Shown: positions 34,866-47,310 of the stretch, piece by piece
Layout of the letters: each line of letters opens with the position of its first letter
Position numbering within the stretch: the stretch's first letter is position 1
NCBI RefSeq assembly: GCF_001638985.1
Contig: NW_017265152.1
Location: forward strand, 376,849-440,848
Reading direction: 5' to 3'
Origin: Phycomyces blakesleeanus NRRL 1555(-)
Lineage: Eukaryota > Mucoromycota > Mucoromycetes > Mucorales > Phycomycetaceae
DNA length: 64,000 bases
Made by a program: the position numbers and the translations under genes
Notes under the pieces: generated by a model
What the model saw: only the letters and a program-made list of their open reading frames with translations
Told to the model about the DNA's origin: nothing
Databases searched by the model: none

Positions 34866-35268
34866 CATACACATACACCCATACATATTTTGATATGATA
34901 TGGCATGATACAGTATGATATAATATGATACATTATGACATGGTGCGTTATATAAAACGAATAGCAATAGCAATAGCAATAATAGCAATAATAGCAATAA
35001 TAGGAGTCTCGTCATATGGCTTATCATACACACAAGATATTATCTTTTTCGTATTACCACTCTCAGAAAGACAGGGCCAAAAATGATTAGTTGGTCCAGC
35101 AAAGTGATGTCCTCGAGTTGAGCTCATGATTCCTGGATTGATGCCAACAAACAAAACCCTTAGATCCTTTGCAATATTGTCTTCGAGCTCTGGTAGATCA
35201 ACCTCTTCATTCTTTTGTTTCTTAAAGTAAGGTGAGTAATGTCCTGTACTTTTACGTTTGTTAGCCAT
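34391..35268 (-). CDS. G/T-mismatch thymine/uracil-DNA glycosylase (TDG/Mug family)
   Basis: A monofunctional glycosylase that removes T or U mispaired with G to start base-excision repair. Motif A is VLFVGINPGIMSSTRGHHFA, with the catalytic Asn in GINPG, followed by GPTNHFWPCL. Motif B is VMPSTSGIV, the insertion loop. In between, TLPEIYQLGITSLTARPTR and KVVCFVGKGIYEIYMG align with TDG. The basic N-terminus (MANKRKSTGHYSPYFKKQKN) could be a nuclear signal or the DNA-gripping arm. An in-frame ATG 36 nt upstream (35302-35304) is an alternative start. The single intron (about 300 nt) is unusually long for this window and holds CA, TA and AATAGC repeats. The C-terminus is RPKVK. The gene is divergent from epsilon-COP. 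Confidence 0.92.
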
Positions 35269-35304
35269 GCGAGAAAGAGATGCTGCGTCACTTCGGGAAT
35301 TCAA

Positions 35305-35526
35305 ACGGGGTTTATATCTTTCTTTCTCTGGCTTTTGCCCTTTTCTTTTTCTTTTTTTTATATCATTTATTAATTAATTTATATATAAATATATAAAAAA
35401 TAAAGCAAAGTAAAGTAAAAAAAAAATCGAAACTCCTAAAACGAGAAATAGAAAAGGACGCGCTATATACATATACATATATATATATACATATACATAA
35501 TATTCTACCTCACATCTAATATCATC
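35305..35526. promoter_or_regulatory. Shared promoter region between divergent genes
   Basis: About 220 bp separate the starts of the glycosylase gene (leftward) and the epsilon-COP gene (rightward). The interval is AT-rich, with TATA-like stretches near 35380-35400 and 35475-35490, and could serve both genes. No specific factor site is recognised. Confidence 0.4.
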
Positions 35527-35981
35527 ATGGATGAAGAATCTATTCTATTTGGCATCCGTAACTTGTTCACGCTCGGCAACTACCAGGCTGTTATCAATGA
35601 AGTGAGCACCCACAAGGGTCTCTACTCTCCTGAATCAAAATTAGAGGCCCAGGTGTACCTCTATCGTTCCTATGTTGCCCAGACCAAATACAATCTTGTC
35701 ATCAGTGACATTGCTTCTGATGCCGACGCACCCTTGAGAGCTATTCGACTATTGGCTATTTATCTGCAAGCCAAACAGAAGAATACCCCCACAGACGCAG
35801 TAAAAGATGCCCAGACTTTGTTGGAAGAGGGAGCCAACCGAGTGAATGCATTGGTTCAGGTAGCTGTGGCTACTTTATATGTCAACGATGGACAGTTGGA
35901 AGAGGCTCTCAAGGTTTTGCATTCTCGAAACAAGAAGTTGGAATGGTAGTTATTATATATATTTATACTTTATTTATAGTT

Positions 35982-36024
<43 letters not shown>

Positions 36025-37199
36025 TTAAGTTGATTTGAGAAGAAAAGAAAATTGAAGCAAGAAAGAAAGCAAGAAAGCAAGAAGACAACCGACTAATTCA
36101 AACAATGCGTGTGTATCTGTGTATGGATGTCTATCTGTACAGTGCTCAGTTGGCAGTGCAGATTTATCTTCAGATGGACCGAGTAGATTTGGCAAGAAAT
36201 GAAGTTAATCAGTGCAAGACCTGGGCAGAAGACGCACTCCAGCTGCAGATGATGGAGGCCTGGGTTGATCTGCGAGTCGTAAGTAAAGCAATATGAATCG
36301 CACCTAAACTCCAAATATATCTGTCTACATATGTGTACATGTCTATACAGAGGAGAAGGGCGTATTAGTATTAGTATTAGTAGTATTAGTATTAGTATTA
36401 TTATCAGTATTAGGATTATCATTAGGATTTCTTTATATTTCTTTGGGTCCACACTCACAACAAAACACAACTGAGCTGAATCTTGTGTTTATTTTTACTT
36501 TTACTTTCATAACATGGTGTCTATAGGGAGGAGAGAAATACCAGGAAGGATTCTATATTTTTGAGGAATTTGGCCAGTCTACCACTGCTCAGACAGTCAA
36601 GGTTCTTAATGGTCAGGCAGCTACAAACCTTGCATTGGGACGTTATCCCGAAGCAGAGAGTGTATTATTGGAAGCTATTGACAAGGTAAATGATAATATC
36701 TTATTTTATAGTAGAGGTGATATTATGCCTAGCCAATCTACTCACTCATTCACTCATTCACTTGCTCATTTGCTTGTTTGCTTATTGTTGATATATAGAA
36801 CAACGATGACGCTGATACATTGGTGAACATGATTGTGTGCGCCACTCTGACGTCTAAGACACCGGACGTTGTTCGTCGCTACGTTAGGTAAGATAATCGA
36901 GCATGAAGCGAGATGGCGAGATAGAGTGAGATAGAACAAGAGAAATGATGGATTTAGGAAGAAATATGATAGGGATTTTCCCTATTATTTGATTCTCTAG
37001 TCTATCTAATATGTTATGATCTATAATATTATGATTTTTATTATTACTATTTTGGCTAACAACTGCTTATAATGTTATCATTACATGTAGCCAACTTCGC
37101 GAAGTTGCACCTCTTCATCCATTCTTGCAAGATCTTGACTTGAAATCCAGTTTGTTTGATCGTAGTGCTGCTCGTTTTGCTATAGTAGATTCTGCTTAA
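35527..37199 (+). CDS. sec28: Coatomer subunit epsilon (COPE/Sec28)
   Basis: Epsilon-COP is the small helical-repeat subunit of the COPI coat that pairs with alpha-COP in Golgi-to-ER traffic. The protein starts MDEESILFGIRNLFTLGNYQ, the typical N-terminus for the family, and consists of TPR-like helical pairs throughout (for example LEEGANRVNALVQVAVATLY, VDLARNEVNQCKTWAEDALQ and NGQAATNLALGRYPEAESVL). It ends at FDRSAARFAIVDSA. Five exons: 35527-35947, 36141-36279 and further exons near 36526-36685, 36799-36888 and 37091-37199 give about 290-300 aa, as expected. Splicing the first junction gives a Cys codon (TG|T). The first intron contains a long TA/GT microsatellite. Only the usual helical solenoid is seen, with no extra domain. 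Confidence 0.93.
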
Positions 37200-38381
37200 T
37201 AGATTAATTCTGATTCTGATTATGATGTTGATATTGCTATTGCTATTGCTATTGATGCTGATGATGATACTAATGCTGATGCTGATATACACACGCATAC
37301 ACATAAGCACACAAGCACACAAATATATATGCAATAGGTATATCCTCCAAGCTTTTATTTCTATATTCTCTCTCTATATCTATACATATCTTCTGGTTCT
37401 TTTGTGATTCCCCCCCTTGATTTTACTTTTCGAGATATGATCTCTATTTTCAGATCAATTCTATATTAGGTTATTAAATCAAAAAAGAAAAAAAAAGCTG
37501 AAAACCAAAAACTACCGACTATAAGCCAAAAAGCCAAAAATATTTCTTATATGATTTTATTATTAAAAATAGAAAATATTTATATTTATATATTTTTAAG
37601 AGTACATGGATGCTGTCAATCTAAATGATGAGCGCAGTTGCTATGTACTTGTATCTGCTTATATATATATAAATGTATAAATGTATTTATATATACATGT
37701 ACATGTACATGTACAAGAAGGCTTTTTGTTGATTTTGTGGTTCTGGTTGTTATGTTCAATCATTAAATACAAAAAAAAATAGCTCTTGACCTTATTTGCA
37801 CAAAAGTGGCGTGTGTTTACATAGGAGATTAGGATACTTAAGAATCAAAATAAAATAGAATTCTATAAGCCAAAAGGTGTACTAATATCAAACTTTTATT
37901 TACGTGTGTATGTGCAATGAATTGCCTTTGTGCATACAAAAGGAGTTTCTTTGGGGGCGCAGATAATTCGGAACACCCGCTGGATTAATAACCATTCATC
38001 CTACGCTTACAAAATGAAACGTGCCCAGTGACAGGTTGCTGAGAATATGTGTGCATGGCGGAGGTGAAGATATATAGAAAGAAGGGGCGGAGCGAAAGAT
38101 AGAAAGGGGAGGGGGAGGGAGAGGGGGAGGGATAAGAGGGGGAGAGGAGGAGGGAAGACAGAAAATAGACAGTCAGACACGGTATATAGACAGCTAGACA
38201 GACAAAGTTCAGGGCAGCCAGAATACTACGAACAGAGAAGGGGTAGGCAAGAAGGTTGAGGAGGAATATCTTTCGCCGCTAAATTTTAATTCTTCTTTTT
38301 GGTAAACCATGAAAATTGAATTAGACAAAAATGATTATTATTTTTTTTTTTTTAAAAAAATATACACCCCTTGCTTAAGGG
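37200..38381. other. Intergenic region with microsatellites
   Basis: It holds GAT/GCT-type short repeats just after the epsilon-COP stop (about 37205-37290), an ACATGT repeat near 37694-37712 and a purine-only G/A tract at about 38083-38160. This last tract may be a promoter element or an H-DNA-prone stretch for the following gene. No gene is seen. Confidence 0.5.
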
Positions 38382-38389
38382 TATAAAAA
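38382..38389 (+). promoter_or_regulatory. TATA box upstream of the chitin deacetylase gene
   Basis: TATAAAAA lies about 105 nt before the start codon and is followed by a CT-rich and CAACA-rich leader, the usual fungal strong-promoter layout. It is preceded by a T13A7 tract at about 38341-38360. Confidence 0.55.
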
Positions 38390-38491
38390 GAATCTAATTA
38401 TCAGCCCTCTTTCTTTCTCTCAACACAACTCAATTCAACTCGGTCTTCTCTTCATCCCTTTTCTATAACAACAACATAAAACAGATACAAC

Positions 38492-39686
38492 ATGCGTTCT
38501 TCCATCTACCTTACCCTGGCTGCAATTGTGGCGTCTGTTGCCACCGCCGCTCCTTTTCACAAGCGTAGTCCCGCTCCCGTCTACAGAGAATGCTCTTCGC
38601 CCGGGACTTTTGCCTTGACCTTTGACGATGGACCATACCAATTCTCTTGGGATCTAGCAAAGTCTCTGCACTCCCAAGGAATTCCTGCCACTTTCTTTGT
38701 CAATGGCAAGAACTGGATGTAAGCCAAAATCTTTTAAAAAGAAAATTATTATACGTACACTTGTAATTATCCAGAGCTTTGAATATACTAACCAAGAAAA
38801 AAAATCACATTGATAGTAATGTTGAAACAGACAGTGTCTCCACATCTGATGGAACCAAAACATACATGGAGGTTCTCAAGAACTTTGATGATCTAGGTCA
38901 TCAGGTTGCCAGCCATACCTACGAGCATAAGCAGCTCGGCGGTTTGTCTTCTGCAGAAGTTGAATACCAAATGAACACCAATGCTGATATCATTGAGAGA
39001 GCCATTGGCAAGAGGTATTGTGGTAGTCATGGTCTATTCAATAAGTATCTGTCTATACAGCATTAACTAATTTATTTCATTTGTTTTTTTTATTGTGATC
39101 ATAGACCTACTTGTAAGTACCCAGTAGCCTACCTATCTATTTATTCTTATGCCCTTGTATTCTTGATTACTTATCCTATTTCTTTATAGTTATGCGTCCT
39201 CCAGCTGGCGAATACGATGACAGCACTCTCGAAGTTCTTGGCGCCTTGAACTACCAGTAAGTTTTTGTTTGTTTGTTTGTTTGTTTCTTTGGTTACCAAC
39301 CATTTTCGCATTTGCATTGATATGTTTATTCATTTTTATTTTATTTCTTTACTTGCCTACAGTGTCATTATGTGGGATCTTGATTCACTCGACTGGGCTA
39401 CCCACAGCCTTCCTGATGAGCAGCAGCACTATGAAACTCTTATGGGTGGCGAAAGTGGCTCTTCCGGAACTGGCCATATCTCTCTTCAGCATGAGGTAGG
39501 ATTATATAACTAATTTTGTTTCGATTCAGGGCAACTCGTTTCTCAACTATAAAATTTCCTTTGTACTAGGTTTACCAACAAACTGTCGATGAGTTTGTTC
39601 CATGGATCATTGAATATGTTAAGTCCAAGAACTACAGATTTGTTACTGTTGCCGAGTGCATTGGTGTCTCAAGTGGCTATGCCTAA
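38492..39686 (+). CDS. Secreted chitin deacetylase (CE4, NodB domain)
   Basis: The enzyme removes acetyl groups from chitin to give chitosan, a main wall polymer in Mucoromycota. The signal peptide is MRSSIYLTLAAIVASVATAA, followed by a KR site that may be a Kex2 cleavage point. The five NodB motifs are visible: 1 TFDDGPY (catalytic base and metal Asp), 2 HQVASHTYEH (metal His), 3 RPPAGEYDD, 4 WDLDSLDW, and 5 GTGHISLQHEV (catalytic His). Motif 3 depends on an 8-nt exon at 39105-39112. Other introns lie near 38718-38817, 39113-39190, 39255-39361 and 39496-39570. The mature protein is about 240 aa, a plain single-domain enzyme with no GPI signal or chitin-binding domain, ending SSGYA. Confidence 0.92.
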
Positions 39687-40885
39687 ATTTCAAGAACCAG
39701 GTTTTAGACAGAGTTGGTAGCCACCCATATTTCTTCTTCATCTTTCGCGTATTTCTCTCCATCTATCGATATCTATCGATCTCCACTTAACTACCTAACT
39801 ACCTATTTATCTATCTACCTCTTTCTATTTCTTTTTACTTCTATTTCTATTTCTATTTTCTGTATGTACGACCCTCAATACTTCTTCATTTACCCCAAAT
39901 CTTAGTTCATATAATAGCCAAAAAAAATTCTCGTTTCTTTCTGGCTAAGAGAGTAAATAAAATTAAACAAAAAAAAACCGCCTTTCCACTCTATATCTTT
40001 CCTATATATATATACAAAATCACGACCAAGGTTCATTTTAAGCATCTCTCTCTCTCTCTCTTGTTTTATATTTCTGCCTACATGCACAAGCATTTGATTA
40101 AGATCAAATGCCCTAAAGAAGAACCCGGGCTTAGAACGAATATGATTAATAATGAAATCAAACAATATGTATACACATACACACACACAGATAAAGAAAA
40201 ATAATGGGATTTGAGTAGTATATTGACGTCAAACCCATTTTTAGGCCCTTTGTATTATTATTTCTATAGAGAGAGAAAGCAGCCAAGGTTAATATTTATT
40301 AAGTTATCATTTTATTTATATTTTTTGATAATTGGTCAAGTAACTCACCAACCAGCTCTTTAGTTATAAGTTCATATTTATCATTTCTTTCTTTTATTTT
40401 CTAACCCCTCAAATCCCTCACATCCCTTCCTCTCTTTCTCACTCACTCATTCGTGCGCTTATTATTTATCTATTTTGATGCACAACACATATATACAGAC
40501 AGAAAAAAAGAGAGACAGGCAAACAGCTATATAGCAGCAAATAATTATAATCATAATAATTATTAATAACAGTAAAATAAATATCATAATTTAACATAAA
40601 AGTAATAGCACATTTGTACTCACTCGTACTAGTTTGTACACACTTTCTTATATTTTAATAGGTACAGACAAGTTCATTTGCTAATATCTTTTAGAAATTT
40701 ATCTATTGTTCTTTATTGCTTTTATCTAGCTCTCTGTTTAGGCTACCTGCCTACCTACCTGCCTATATGACTAGATATCTTTCCCCTATTATTTATATAG
40801 TACAATAGTATATCTATTTTATTTTTGTCGCGTGATAATGAAAATAACAGCGCAATAATAATTTTTATTGTTATTTCGCTCTTTT

Positions 40886-40920
<35 letters not shown>

Positions 40921-41074
40921 TTGTAGGTATTTTCCTGTCTCATTATTATTATTATTTATTGTCTACAATTATATATATAAATAATATATATTTAAAAAAA
41001 AAAAAAAAATTCCCCTTTCACCTTACAACTTGCTGTTTTAAAATAATAATAATACACATCTTAGCTTGTATATT
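39687..41074. other. Intergenic region
   Basis: There are CTAT and CTTT-type repeats after the chitin deacetylase stop and a (GT)n run at about 40891-40918. No gene is seen. The right-hand part is the promoter of the CK2 gene and ends in a long A-run near 40994-41009. Confidence 0.5.
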
Positions 41075-42754
41075 ATGACTTCAACTGGAATGCCATACCA
41101 GAGTGTGGCAAGGTGTTATGCCGATGCCAATGGAAAGATGCCAACCAGCTACTGGGACTATGACAATCTCCAGGTTGAGTGGGGGTAAAGTTCAATCTTT
41201 CTTTCTTTCTTTCTTTCTCTTTTGTTGTTGTTTGTTTTCTATCTGTAATTACCAATGGATAGAATGGTAACATCAAACACAGTGTCCAGGACAACTACGA
41301 AATCATCCGAAAGGTTGGCCGTGGTAAATACTCGGAAGTATTTGAAGGAATCAACATCACAAACAACGAGAAATGCGTCATCAAAGTACTCAAACCTGTA
41401 AAGAAGAAGAAGATTAAGCGCGAGATTAAGATCCTCCAAAACCTTGCCGGTGGACCTAATGTAGTTGGTCTATTGGATGTCGTCCGAGATCCCCAAGTAA
41501 GAGCAAGAACATCATTAACATCAAACCAAAAAAAAGAAAAAAAAAACTTATGTATCTATACATTTATATTTTATTTCTTCTTTATACAATATATAGTCCA
41601 AAACTCCTGCACTCGTTTTTGAGTATGTGAACAATATGGACTTTAAGGTCCTCTATCCAAAGTTCACTGATTACGACATTCGATTCTACATGCTTGAACT
41701 TTTAAAGGTACGAATCACTTGTACTGTAGATTACGGAGAAAAAAAAGAAGGTGAAGGTGAGAGTGATATTGAATGAGTTTATGGTTATATACACACTAGG
41801 CTTTGGACTACTGCCACTCTAAGGGTATTATGCACCGTGATGTGAAGCCACACAATGTGATGATTGATCACGAAAAGAGACAGGTAAAAATAAATTATAG
41901 AAATAAAAAGAGGCAGACAGACAGACAGACAGACAGACAGTATTTTGTGTGTAAAGGAAATAAAAGAAGAAAGAAAGAAAGAAAACAAAGAGTCTCATCA
42001 TACTATACACACAGTTGCGTTTGATCGATTGGGGTTTGGCAGAATTCTACCATCCAGGAACTGAATACAATGTGCGTGTAGCATCACGCTACTTCAAGGG
42101 ACCTGAACTTTTAGTTGATTTCCAAGAGTATGATTACAGTTTGGATTTGTGGAGCTATGGTTGCATGTTTGCCAGTATGGTAAGTATCATATATATATAT
42201 ATATATATATATTGATGAGCAAAAAAAACATTAGCTAACAATTTTGCAACAGATATTCCGTAAGGAACCATTCTTCCATGGGCATGATAATTATGATCAA
42301 CTGGTGAAGATTGCACGTGTGCTTGGAACAGATGAGCTATTTGCTTACTTGGATAAATATGACATTGAATTGGATCAGCAATACCATGACATCCTTGGAA
42401 GGTGAGATATTATATATATTGTAGTTGTTTATTAGAGACTGATTTGTTTTACTGCTTTAAACTCTCTTATCCTTTCCCACATACGTACGTATACATAAAC
42501 CAAATTAGATATCCTCGTAAGCCTTGGTCAAAGTTTATTACCAATGATAATCGCCGTTTTGTATCGGATGAAGCCACTGATTTTCTTGATAAGTTGCTGC
42601 GTTACGATCACCAAGAACGACTTACTGCACAGGAAGCAATGTCTCACCCGTATTTTGGTAAGTGCTATTGATCCAAGCATCCTTGCTTATACATACATAT
42701 ACATATATACATATACATATACAATTAGACCTTGTCAAAGAGAAGTCTTCCTGA
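41075..42754 (+). CDS. cka1: Casein kinase 2 catalytic subunit alpha
   Basis: A constitutively active Ser/Thr kinase with acidic target sites. The glycine loop is [12 protein letters not shown] and the catalytic Lys is in CVIKVLKP. The basic cluster [12 protein letters not shown] binds substrate and CK2-beta. HRDVKPHN is the catalytic loop, and DWG (in [10 protein letters not shown]) replaces DFG as is typical of CK2. [13 protein letters not shown] and [13 protein letters not shown] complete the activation and C lobes. Eight or so exons; the first (41075-41184) must splice to 41283 (acceptor AAACACAG) to read EWGVQDNYEI, and the nearer AG at 41262 would break the frame. The last exon gives only DLVKEKSS before TGA at 42752-42754. 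Length is about 338 aa, normal for the family without a long C-terminal tail. Confidence 0.94.
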
Positions 42755-43591
42755 ACGACGAATCATCTACACAAACAAAAGAACACTTTTAAAAAGAAAG
42801 AAAAAAAGCACCTTAATAAAAATGAATACACGACGAACGATCGATCCGACACACTGAAACAAGCCAACGTCCAATAATATATACATTATATGAATAAATC
42901 AGTTTGACAGTACGAGATATATATATATATATTATCGGTGTGGACACCGAATGCAACATACAACACTTGAGAAATCTACGTAAAGAAGAGAGAAAGAGAC
43001 AGGAAAAAAAACAAAAAGAAGAATAAAAGGGAATTACTTTAAGGTGTTACGGGAAGCAAACATAAAGGAATAGAATGTTTGCTGCCAAATACTGTGTTTT
43101 AATTAGGTACATTAGATTGTTTGTATGTTCGTAAAGACTACGCAAATTATCGATGGCGGGTGAAACAAAGTCTCGAGTAAACTAAACTGACTTTAGGTGA
43201 AGCAGAGAATCCCGGTTTGTGACCAAGGCGATCAGACTTAAGATAAGCAGTATCTTGGATCACAATATTAGAATATCGACGATTTGGAAAAAGAATAAGA
43301 AGAAAAAAAGATTCAATATTGTCAACCTTGAGATCCACAGTGAGGATAGAAAATAAACGAACCAGGTGGTTGGAATTCTGTTCCATATAACTTTATTTGC
43401 CACAGTTTATGAATAATAATAATACTCATAATAATAATACATGCGGTACGAATTTAACCCCAAAAATCTATAGTCGCAAATTACATGAAAAACCCAAAAA
43501 AAGGAGAGGGAGACGGAGGGTTTAAATGGGTAGCAAGGGATGAATGTCAGATCTTGTGGTTGCCAAGAAGATCTTGATCAGCCAAAATAAG
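42755..43591. other. Intergenic region
   Basis: A 79-codon frame on the minus strand (43147-43386) has no resemblance to a known protein. Nothing else is recognised. Confidence 0.5.
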
Positions 43592-43593
43592 TA

Positions 43594-45986
43594 CAGTCAA
43601 AGTTTTATATAGTGATAGTTTATTGTTCTGAAAACTCTCTGTACTAAATGATTGCAAAACCTGCCAAGCGCACAATGCGAATAATCTTTGGTTTAAACAG
43701 CTTTGCTGCCGGACATTTAAATACATCTTTTGGTGGTGGAAGTATCGATATTGTCATTTTTTAAATCTATCAATATCTCCATGAATATCAGCCTGTCTTT
43801 GGTCAGGCAAGGACTTTCCGGTATTAATTGACTCGCTCTATAACTTTACTTAGTAAAATAAAGCACAAAATGCTGAATTTGTTTTGGGTCTATGCCCTGA
43901 GAGAATTTTGGGATCAAAGATGCTTATGTAGTGTAAATATCGAAAATTCTATTAGTAAATGGGTTTTTAGAGTGAAAAAATTGGATGCTTTGATCAATAT
44001 TAGAGCAATCAATGTCAAAATACTCTGAAGTAGTGGATATTACTGTGGTATACCATATTAATTATACTTAAAGAAGCACTTTACTTGACCCACTCTGATA
44101 CATGGCTGATTTTCTGTATTTAATTTGTCATTTTGATCAAAACGATCCGTTCTTATTAAACACTTTTACATTTCAGCAGTAAATTCAACAATCTTTATAC
44201 TATAGCTGTCTGATTAAATACGTAAATGTAGAGCTGTACTAGTTGTAATGCCGAGACTAAGATGTAAATTCATATAATATATATCAATATTCGTAACCTC
44301 CAAGTGATCTGAACCCTGTTGCAATCTCCAACTAGCCTACAAAGTATACCAGCTCTTGTAATGCTTGACACAGAGCTGTAGCCCCCAGCTATCCCACGAA
44401 ACACAATCTCAAAGATCCTAAAATATTAACACGCTTATTCTTACCATCGCGCACATAAAACCTTTATATATATATATATATTTAAAATATAAGCCAAAGG
44501 ACCTTCCTTTAAGCCAAAATAAACCTCAGCATACAAGCAGCTTGAAAAGATCGAGACTTAAGGAAAAGAATCTATCAAGCGTGTAAAGCAGATAATCTTG
44601 ACATAATAATTCTTTCCGGAAGTCTTTATTAAATCTTGTAAGATAAATTAAGCTGTTTAAAAAAGACCTTTCTTTTGTATTTTGCTGTATTCTATATTGT
44701 TCACTATTAAGAACTACCCACAGCCTTTTAGTGTCATATATAAAAGAATCTATTATATTTTCTAAGAAATCTATCGGACGTCGACTGTATGTATATATAC
44801 TAAGTACGTTCAAGAGGTTAACAATTTTTAAACGCGTGTGCATTCTGTCTTACCCTAAAAACTATTACTTTCTATCATGAGTGTTCGCTAAAAGGATGCG
44901 CGAATCAACATCGGACGTCAGGCTGAATGAGAAAAAGAGAAAATTGATCTTTAATGCGCGATGTTCTGACAAACTCATTTCTGCAAGAACATGATGAGAG
45001 TTATATATAAGCTCATGAGCTATTCGCATGAATAGAATTGTAGTTTTTGATGGTAAATAAGGTTTCGCATCGTTGTCGCTCGTCTTTTTCTGTTTTTTGC
45101 GCCCTTTTTTGTTTACTTTTTGCTTTTTTTTCATAGTCTTTGGATATAGTAGTCACATGCATATAAAAATAGTCACATATTTTTTCCCCTTGGTTTTTTT
45201 TTGCAGGTGTATGCATCAGCGATGAAAGGATACAAAAGATGTGTAAAGTAGATGGAAGACTTTATTTACTTTGGTCCTCTTCACTGGAAAGGAACTTGTG
45301 AAATTCAACTCCGTTAAAGTAGTTGAAGTGACGATTGACGTTCTTTCAAAAAAAAAAAAAGTATGTTAGGTACCACACTTGTCTGTAATCTTTTTTGGAA
45401 TGAGTTTGAGTTTGGCTCTTAAAATAAAGAAGTAAAGGTGTAGCTGTTTCTATCAGAGAAAGAAACAATATAATTTCACCAATTCAAATTTTACAAAACA
45501 TAATGAGTTGCTATGAATATATAGGAAGCTTCGCATGAGATGTTTTTTGAGCGTAGCGTGCTCGAAACCTTTTTGATTTGTATCTAAAAAAGGCCTATTT
45601 TATTCTTTTCTCTACACTTCTTTACTCCAAGTAACTGCTTTACTTTTAATCAATAAATAATAATAAAGAAAATTCAAGTATGCTATTTAATGAAACCCAT
45701 AAAAACTTTATGCATTTTTCGTTTTATTAAAGCGCGTTATAAAATATCCTGACACAGATTACACGGCCGTCCATTTTAAGAGTGTCTGTCAAAATCACCG
45801 ACCTTTTTCTTTTATATCCTTTGATTTTTATGCTGATGTTCTAAATACGACTCGTATATTATTTGTACTCTTTAACACATCAAAATATCCTTGCAATATT
45901 CAGCTATCATATTAACCTTATAATGTTTTATATACTGATGTGATCTTTGCTTCTCCCACTATTATCACTATATCGAATTGTAGCTG
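43594..45986. mobile_element. TA-flanked transposable element, left copy
   Basis: This 2,393-bp element starts CAGTCAAAGTTTTATATAG and ends with the inverse of CAGCTACAATTCGATATAG. TA lies directly outside both ends (43592-43593, 45987-45988), the target duplication of Tc1/mariner-type elements. It is nearly identical, in inverted orientation, to the element at 54635-57159: position x corresponds to 100621 minus x with no shift through four open frames. It carries the same small frames (66 aa on plus at 43828-44028; 105, 89 and 67 aa on minus between 44526 and 45216). None is recognisable as a transposase. Relative to the right copy it lacks about 132 bp next to the left terminal repeat. Confidence 0.8.
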
Positions 45987-45988
45987 TA

Positions 45989-47310
45989 ATCCATCGAGAT
46001 ACTGAACCGGGTTATGAGCAAGTTCCAATTTTTTGTTGAACTTGGTTCAAGCCCTATATCACTACCATATTCAATAAATTTGATATAGGCTATGGGAGGT
46101 TTATCAATTTTTAAGAAGGGTATGCTTGTTGGCCAACAAGTAAAATATATCAGAGCTTAACCAATTCTATCAATGTTTTATTAACTATCCAATAAGAGTC
46201 AATATCAAAAAAGAAGAGAAAGATAATATCGAGTGTTTTTTTAGCACTCTTGGGCAGAAACCTTCATGAATCATTTTACCCTGCAATAAGTTGCTCTTAT
46301 ATACATGGCTTACTCTCCATTTCTCCCAATCACAATCCCATTACTATGGGGTGGAAGTGGATATCTCATGCAGTCGTACATTGATGTTGTCACCGCTAAT
46401 AAAGATTTTTTTGCTTCAGTAAAATGATAAGCATGTAATTTTTATCCAGTATATACATATATATCAAACACATTATCCATGTAAAGTAGTTTATGCTCCC
46501 TGTATTTCTAAGGTCTATATACATCATAATATGTATATAGAATTTAATCATAGTAATTGTAATACAACTGGAGAAAGATCTGATGGGAGAAGTGGGGTAA
46601 GGGGTTTTCTGATTTGTAGTAAGAAGGAACATGGCATCAATTGCAGTCATAATGCCAATTATTAAACATATATTATACAAGCATAACAAGACACCTATAA
46701 AAGTGGTTTGTAAATAAAACTGAGCTGTACTTTTAATAGCTATATATATATATGTCTGTCAATCGCTTGTGTGTGTGTTTGCATTAATAAATGCATTATA
46801 AAAACAATATGTTTTGATGCCATTGACCCTTTAAAAGTTCAACCGATCAATTATTTATTTTATCTTGGAATATTGATACTCGTTAATAAGATTTCATTTG
46901 TATAGAAACGCATTTTAAGCAGTTTTGATTTCATTATTTATATGAAAAAATAAGGTAAAGCAACCACTCGTATATATTTATATTATATTCGATGTATATG
47001 ATGATAGTGAAGTAGTAGTATTGTAAGTTGAGAAATAAGAAAAGAAAAAACAACCATTGATTAGAGATAACCATTATATTCCCATAGCGAATGAAAAAGT
47101 CACAACTTTGTACCTGAAGCATTATTCAAAGAAGTAAAAAAAAAGAGTGGGCGACTTGGTCACGTGATAAAGCAAGCGTGTGCGAGAGAGCAAGAGAACA
47201 AGAGAAACAGAGACATAGTTTTGGGTTGAGTTGGAAGAATTGGAGAGGTTTCTTTTACACTCATTTTTTTAAAGAAATTAAACACACGCACACACAATAT
47301 ACCCACATTT
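45989..47310. other. Intergenic region between element and MOB4 gene
   Basis: A 40-codon hydrophobic frame (46304-46426, plus) and a 97-codon frame on the minus strand (46396-46689) are present but have no supporting context. The right part is the MOB4 promoter. Confidence 0.45.

Noticed and set aside
36355..36420. TAGTATTAG-type repeats and GTGTGT runs in epsilon-COP introns as possible CRISPR-like or regulatory arrays
   Set aside because: They are simple microsatellites without regular spacers, common in introns of this genome.
46304..46426. 40-codon hydrophobic frame as a possible membrane microprotein
   Set aside because: There is no conserved motif, promoter evidence or splice structure; a frame of this length is expected by chance.
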